This document shows positions 22,843-24,278 of a stretch of 24,278 nt of DNA, one piece after another (within the stretch, counting starts at the first letter, position 1; each line of letters opens with the position of its first letter). The DNA is taken from positions 1 to 24,278 of the forward strand of contig CAZCIB010000036.1 of assembly GCA_964498755.1 (NCBI GenBank). Reading direction: 5' to 3'. A program made the position numbers and the translations under genes. A model generated the notes under the pieces. It had not been told where the DNA came from, did no database searches, and saw only the letters and a program-made list of their open reading frames with translations. This DNA is from RZZS01 sp964498755 (GTDB lineage Bacteria; Pseudomonadota; Alphaproteobacteria; Micavibrionales; Micavibrionaceae).

Positions 22843-24068
22843 TGCGTATTTTTTTAACGCTTCTTATTCTTTGCCTGTTTGCGGCGCATGGTCATGCGCA
22901 GGAGCGCGGCGCGCTTACCGGGCAACCCGCGCCGCAGCGCGAGCGCTTACCTCAACGCGCGGATGCGCCAGGCGCGCAAGCGCCCGTCCGGGGTATGCAG
23001 GCGGAACAAAAAGAAAAAGCGCCGGACTTTAATCCGCGCAACGCTCTGCAAGCGCATGGCGCAACGAACGCGCTTGAGCGCGAGATCCTGATCTTTACCG
23101 GTCGCGGCGCCCGCGCGGAGGCGCTTTCAGAGCTGAACGCGCGGGGTCTTGACCTTATCGAGGAGTTTGATCTGGACGCTTTGGGCGGCGCGCTATTCGT
23201 TACGAGGGGCTCCCCCGCTATTCTGCAAAGCCTGCGCAATGCCTTGCCGGACGCCGAAGTAGACTGGAACGACGATTTATCGGCCTCCGCCGGGCCGAGA
23301 CTGTACGCCAAAGATAAAATCGACTGGCCTGCGGGCGGGGCGTGCCTGAAAGGCGCGCTTAAAATACCGATCGGCCTCATTGACGGACGCATAGACCGCG
23401 CGCACCCGGCTTTCGCCGGGCAGGTTATATTGGAGAAGAGCTTTCTGGACGAAGGCCGGGCGGATGCGCGCCACGCTACGGCGATTGCTTCGATCCTGGT
23501 CGGCAACGCGCCGGAACAGGGCTTTGACGGTCTTTTAACGGGCGCGAAACTGTATAGCGCCATCGCCCTTCGGAACGCGCCAAATGACAGCAGGCTTGCA
23601 AGCATAGAAGCCACGTTGCGCGGTCTGAACTGGCTGATGCGCGAAGACGTGCGCCTGATCAACGTGTCCTTGGCCGGGAAGAAAAACCGCGTTCTTGTGC
23701 GCGCGTTTGAAAAATCTCTGGTGCGCGGGACGCTTGTTTTCGCCGCGGCGGGCAATAACGGGCCGGTCGCACCGCCCGCATATCCTGCCGCGATTGCGGG
23801 CGTTTTCGCCGTCACGGCGACGGATGCGCTTGGCCGCCCTTATAAACATGCCAATACGGGAGACTACATAGATTTTTCCGCGCCGGGCGTTGATATCTGG
23901 GCCGCCGCGCCCGGCGGCGAGGGCGCGTATCATTCCGGCACGTCCTTCGCCGCGCCCTATGCGCTTGCCGCCGTGGCCCTTCAGCTTTCAAAGAATCCGA
24001 ACCTGTCCGCCGCCATGGTTGCGAGAATATTTGAAGATCATAAAAATATTTCGGCCTGGTGTCCTTAG
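22842..24068 (+). CDS. Secreted S8 (subtilisin-family) serine protease
   Basis: The protease is exported, 408 residues from ATG 22842 (a GTG at 22839 is an alternative). Residues 1-19 are a signal peptide (LTLLILCLFAAHGHA). Residues 20-75 are a Pro/Gln/Arg-rich linker. Residues about 80-144 form a strand-helix-strand-strand-helix-strand prodomain (EILIFTG...ALFVTRG...AEVDWND). The catalytic domain follows with Asp181 in IGLIDGRID, His211 in RHATAIASILVG, oxyanion Asn305 in AAAGNNG, and Ser368 in SGTSFAAP. All triad residues are present, so it should be active. The domain is shorter than secreted bacterial subtilisins, and the usual HGT motif is HAT. With no membrane anchor it should act in the periplasm or outside. 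Its start overlaps the anti-sigma stop, making that protein or the neighbouring envelope proteins plausible substrates. Confidence 0.93.
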   Translation: MRIFLTLLILCLFAAHGHAQERGALTGQPAPQRERLPQRADAPGAQAPVRGMQAEQKEKAPDFNPRNALQAHGATNALEREILIFTGRGARAEALSELNARGLDLIEEFDLDALGGALFVTRGSPAILQSLRNALPDAEVDWNDDLSASAGPRLYAKDKIDWPAGGACLKGALKIPIGLIDGRIDRAHPAFAGQVILEKSFLDEGRADARHATAIASILVGNAPEQGFDGLLTGAKLYSAIALRNAPNDSRLASIEATLRGLNWLMREDVRLINVSLAGKKNRVLVRAFEKSLVRGTLVFAAAGNNGPVAPPAYPAAIAGVFAVTATDALGRPYKHANTGDYIDFSAPGVDIWAAAPGGEGAYHSGTSFAAPYALAAVALQLSKNPNLSAAMVARIFEDHKNISAWCP

Positions 24069-24168
24069 AAAAACTGCAGTTATTGGCAATCTGCGCGATT
24101 AACCGTTGGTAGTTACATTCGCTATAAGTTGTCTGACTTTTTTAGATGATAAACAGATTATTTGCTAT

Positions 24169-24190
24169 CCGCTATAGCGCTTTATAGTGG
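24169..24190. repeat. Palindrome in the AT-rich stretch after the protease gene
   Basis: CCGCTATA (24169-24176) and TATAGTGG (24183-24190) are inverted with one G-T wobble, separated by GCGCTT. The 210 bases after the protease (24069-24278) are AT-rich and hold no gene. A short T-run (24139-24144) has no stem before it. The palindrome could be an operator, the end of a mobile repeat or a 3'-end structure. Confidence 0.3.
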
Positions 24191-24278
24191 ATTGAATAAT
24201 TAATGCGCCATCCGCTCTGGCTTCTCACACTACCGGACTCTGCATCAGAACACATTGACGGGTAAGGGTTTTCGTGGG

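Noticed and set aside
24191..24278. Possible mobile-element end at the right edge
   Set aside because: The sequence looks unlike its neighbours but no transposase, clear terminal repeat or target duplication is visible before the window ends.

Overview
This window is a Gram-negative bacterial chromosome segment of moderately high GC, with several AT-richer patches. The best guess is a free-living or environmental alphaproteobacterium. That rests on a glutamate-cysteine ligase relative of the plant/alphaproteobacterial type, an N-formylglutamate amidohydrolase, an LplT-Aas fusion and palindromic GTCATCCC/GGGATGAC intergenic repeats. The lineage is inferred from gene types only. No rRNA, tRNA, CRISPR array, transposase or phage gene was seen.

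Layout. 1-0.66 kb: a small unknown gene, then a non-coding stretch full of palindromes. 0.66-4.5 kb (minus): a 568-aa unknown protein with a HicA-like N-terminus, followed closely by uvrB. 4.7-6.6 kb (plus): a small acidic unknown protein and an MscS-type channel. 6.7-9.2 kb (plus): an AT-richer two-gene unit with its own TTGACA promoter, encoding a glutamate-cysteine ligase-like enzyme and an overlapping N-formylglutamate amidohydrolase. 9.2-10.1 kb: two small unknown minus-strand genes, one with a good promoter flanked by an inverted repeat. 10.2-10.75 kb: a cyclic-nucleotide-binding-domain protein. 10.76-11.0 kb: a composite repeat with inverted heptamer arrays. 11.0-14.4 kb (minus): a trifunctional LplT-PlsC-acyl-ACP synthetase (Aas) fusion. 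14.7-15.4 kb (minus): a secreted lipase-like hydrolase. 15.6-16.6 kb: a betaine-homocysteine methyltransferase family protein. 17.0-18.4 kb: a secreted unknown protein.

18.5-24.07 kb (plus): a tightly packed five-gene cluster that is the most interesting part. In order it encodes an outer-membrane beta-barrel protein, a secreted FN3-like protein, an ECF sigma factor, a single-pass anti-sigma factor and a secreted subtilisin-family (S8) protease. Neighbouring genes overlap or nearly touch. The periplasmic domain of the anti-sigma factor looks, by predicted strand/helix order, like the N-terminal prodomain of the protease. This suggests a cell-envelope signalling system in which the protease and the anti-sigma factor interact through prodomain mimicry. 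That is inference and needs structural and biochemical testing.

The second candidate system is the ligase/amidohydrolase pair. One enzyme is predicted to make a gamma-glutamyl or related amide bond, and the other belongs to a family that removes an N-acyl group from glutamate. The substrate is unknown.
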